A stretch of DNA of 5,841 nucleotides from B16-G9 sp964455635 (GTDB taxonomy: Bacteria; Bacteroidota; Bacteroidia; Bacteroidales; F082). This document shows, one piece after another, positions 5,600 through 5,841 of the stretch; position 1 is the first letter of the stretch, and each line of letters begins with the position of its first letter. The notes under the pieces are model-generated. The model made no database searches, was not told where the DNA came from, and worked only from the letters and a program-made list of their open reading frames with translations. A program made the translations under genes and the position numbers. The stretch spans positions 1 to 5,841 of the forward strand of contig CAYVWX010000206.1 in NCBI GenBank assembly GCA_964455635.1. Direction: 5' to 3'.

Positions 5600-5841
5600 A
5601 TATATTTTCACAAACAAAGCTGTAGAAGATATATCTGATATTTGGAATTATACTTTTGATAATTGGTCAGAAAATCAGGCTGATAAATATTATCATATGT
5701 TACTTGATAATTGTCAGATGATTGTTAAAAGACCAAACATTGGTAAAAACTATGATAATATTTTAAATCAATTATTTGGTCATAAAATTGGTCGTCATAT
5801 TATTTTTTATAAAATAGAAGGTAACAGGGATATACTGATAA
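5592..5841 (+). CDS. parE: ParE-family toxin, 3' end cut by the window
   Basis: The frame starts at an ATG overlapping the parD stop (ATGGCTAA) and stays open for 83 codons to the window edge. It shows the RelE/ParE superfamily pattern: a first strand KYIFTNKAVEDI (3-14), IWNYTFDNWSENQADKYY (17-34) in the two-helix hairpin, KRPNIGKNYDNI (46-57), and the strand GHKIGRHIIFYKIEGN (63-78). The family normally ends about 10-20 residues later, after an ILH-type strand, so only the extreme C-terminus should be missing. Characterised ParE toxins poison DNA gyrase; whether this one does is inferred. Despite the shared name it is unrelated to topoisomerase IV subunit B. G+C is 61/250 (24%), strikingly low. 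No frameshift or stop is visible, so it appears intact up to the edge. Confidence 0.9.
   Translation, partial: MAKYIFTNKAVEDISDIWNYTFDNWSENQADKYYHMLLDNCQMIVKRPNIGKNYDNILNQLFGHKIGRHIIFYKIEGNRDILI

Overview
The window looks like a chromosomal fragment of a Bacteroidota bacterium, probably from the Marinilabiliales/Prolixibacteraceae side of the phylum. The phylum call rests on a BatA-type N-terminal double-membrane-helix protein, a long Bacteroidota-style topoisomerase IV A subunit, promoters of the TAnnTTTG type, and AT-rich leaders without clear Shine-Dalgarno sequences. The order-level call is only an impression from protein style.

Layout: (1) 1-155 is a leader with no supportable gene, ending in a TAnnTTTG -7 box at 128-135. 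(2) 156-2186 encodes a 676-aa membrane-anchored protein with a BatA domain and a vWA-like domain. (3) After 18 bases, 2205-4976 encodes the 923-aa topoisomerase IV subunit A (parC). The two genes are on the same strand, closely spaced, and probably co-transcribed. (4) 4977-5347 is a 371-base intergenic stretch. It starts with a perfect 28-bp palindrome overlapping the parC stop codon, holds a 10-bp hairpin, carries a 21-nt direct copy of the palindrome 244 bases downstream, and ends in a well-formed promoter with an embedded inverted repeat. (5) 5348 to the window end is a type II toxin-antitoxin module of the ParD/ParE family. Its genes overlap by 8 bases, and the toxin is cut off by the window edge.

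parC supplies the DNA cleavage/religation subunit of the decatenating topoisomerase; its partner subunit is not in the window. The membrane protein has no established role in that process. The toxin-antitoxin module appears to be an independent accessory unit: it has its own promoter, a lower G+C content (parD 84/252 = 33%, parE part 61/250 = 24%, by hand count, against roughly 40-45% in sampled parC lines), and sits beside repeat-like sequence.

No wholly new system is evident. The points most worth a second look are the palindromic repeat pair in the intergenic region, a 14-bp tandem repeat in the parC tail that holds an in-frame A_AAA_AAG heptamer, a clamp-binding-like motif at the ParC C-terminus, and the operator-like inverted repeat inside the parDE promoter.
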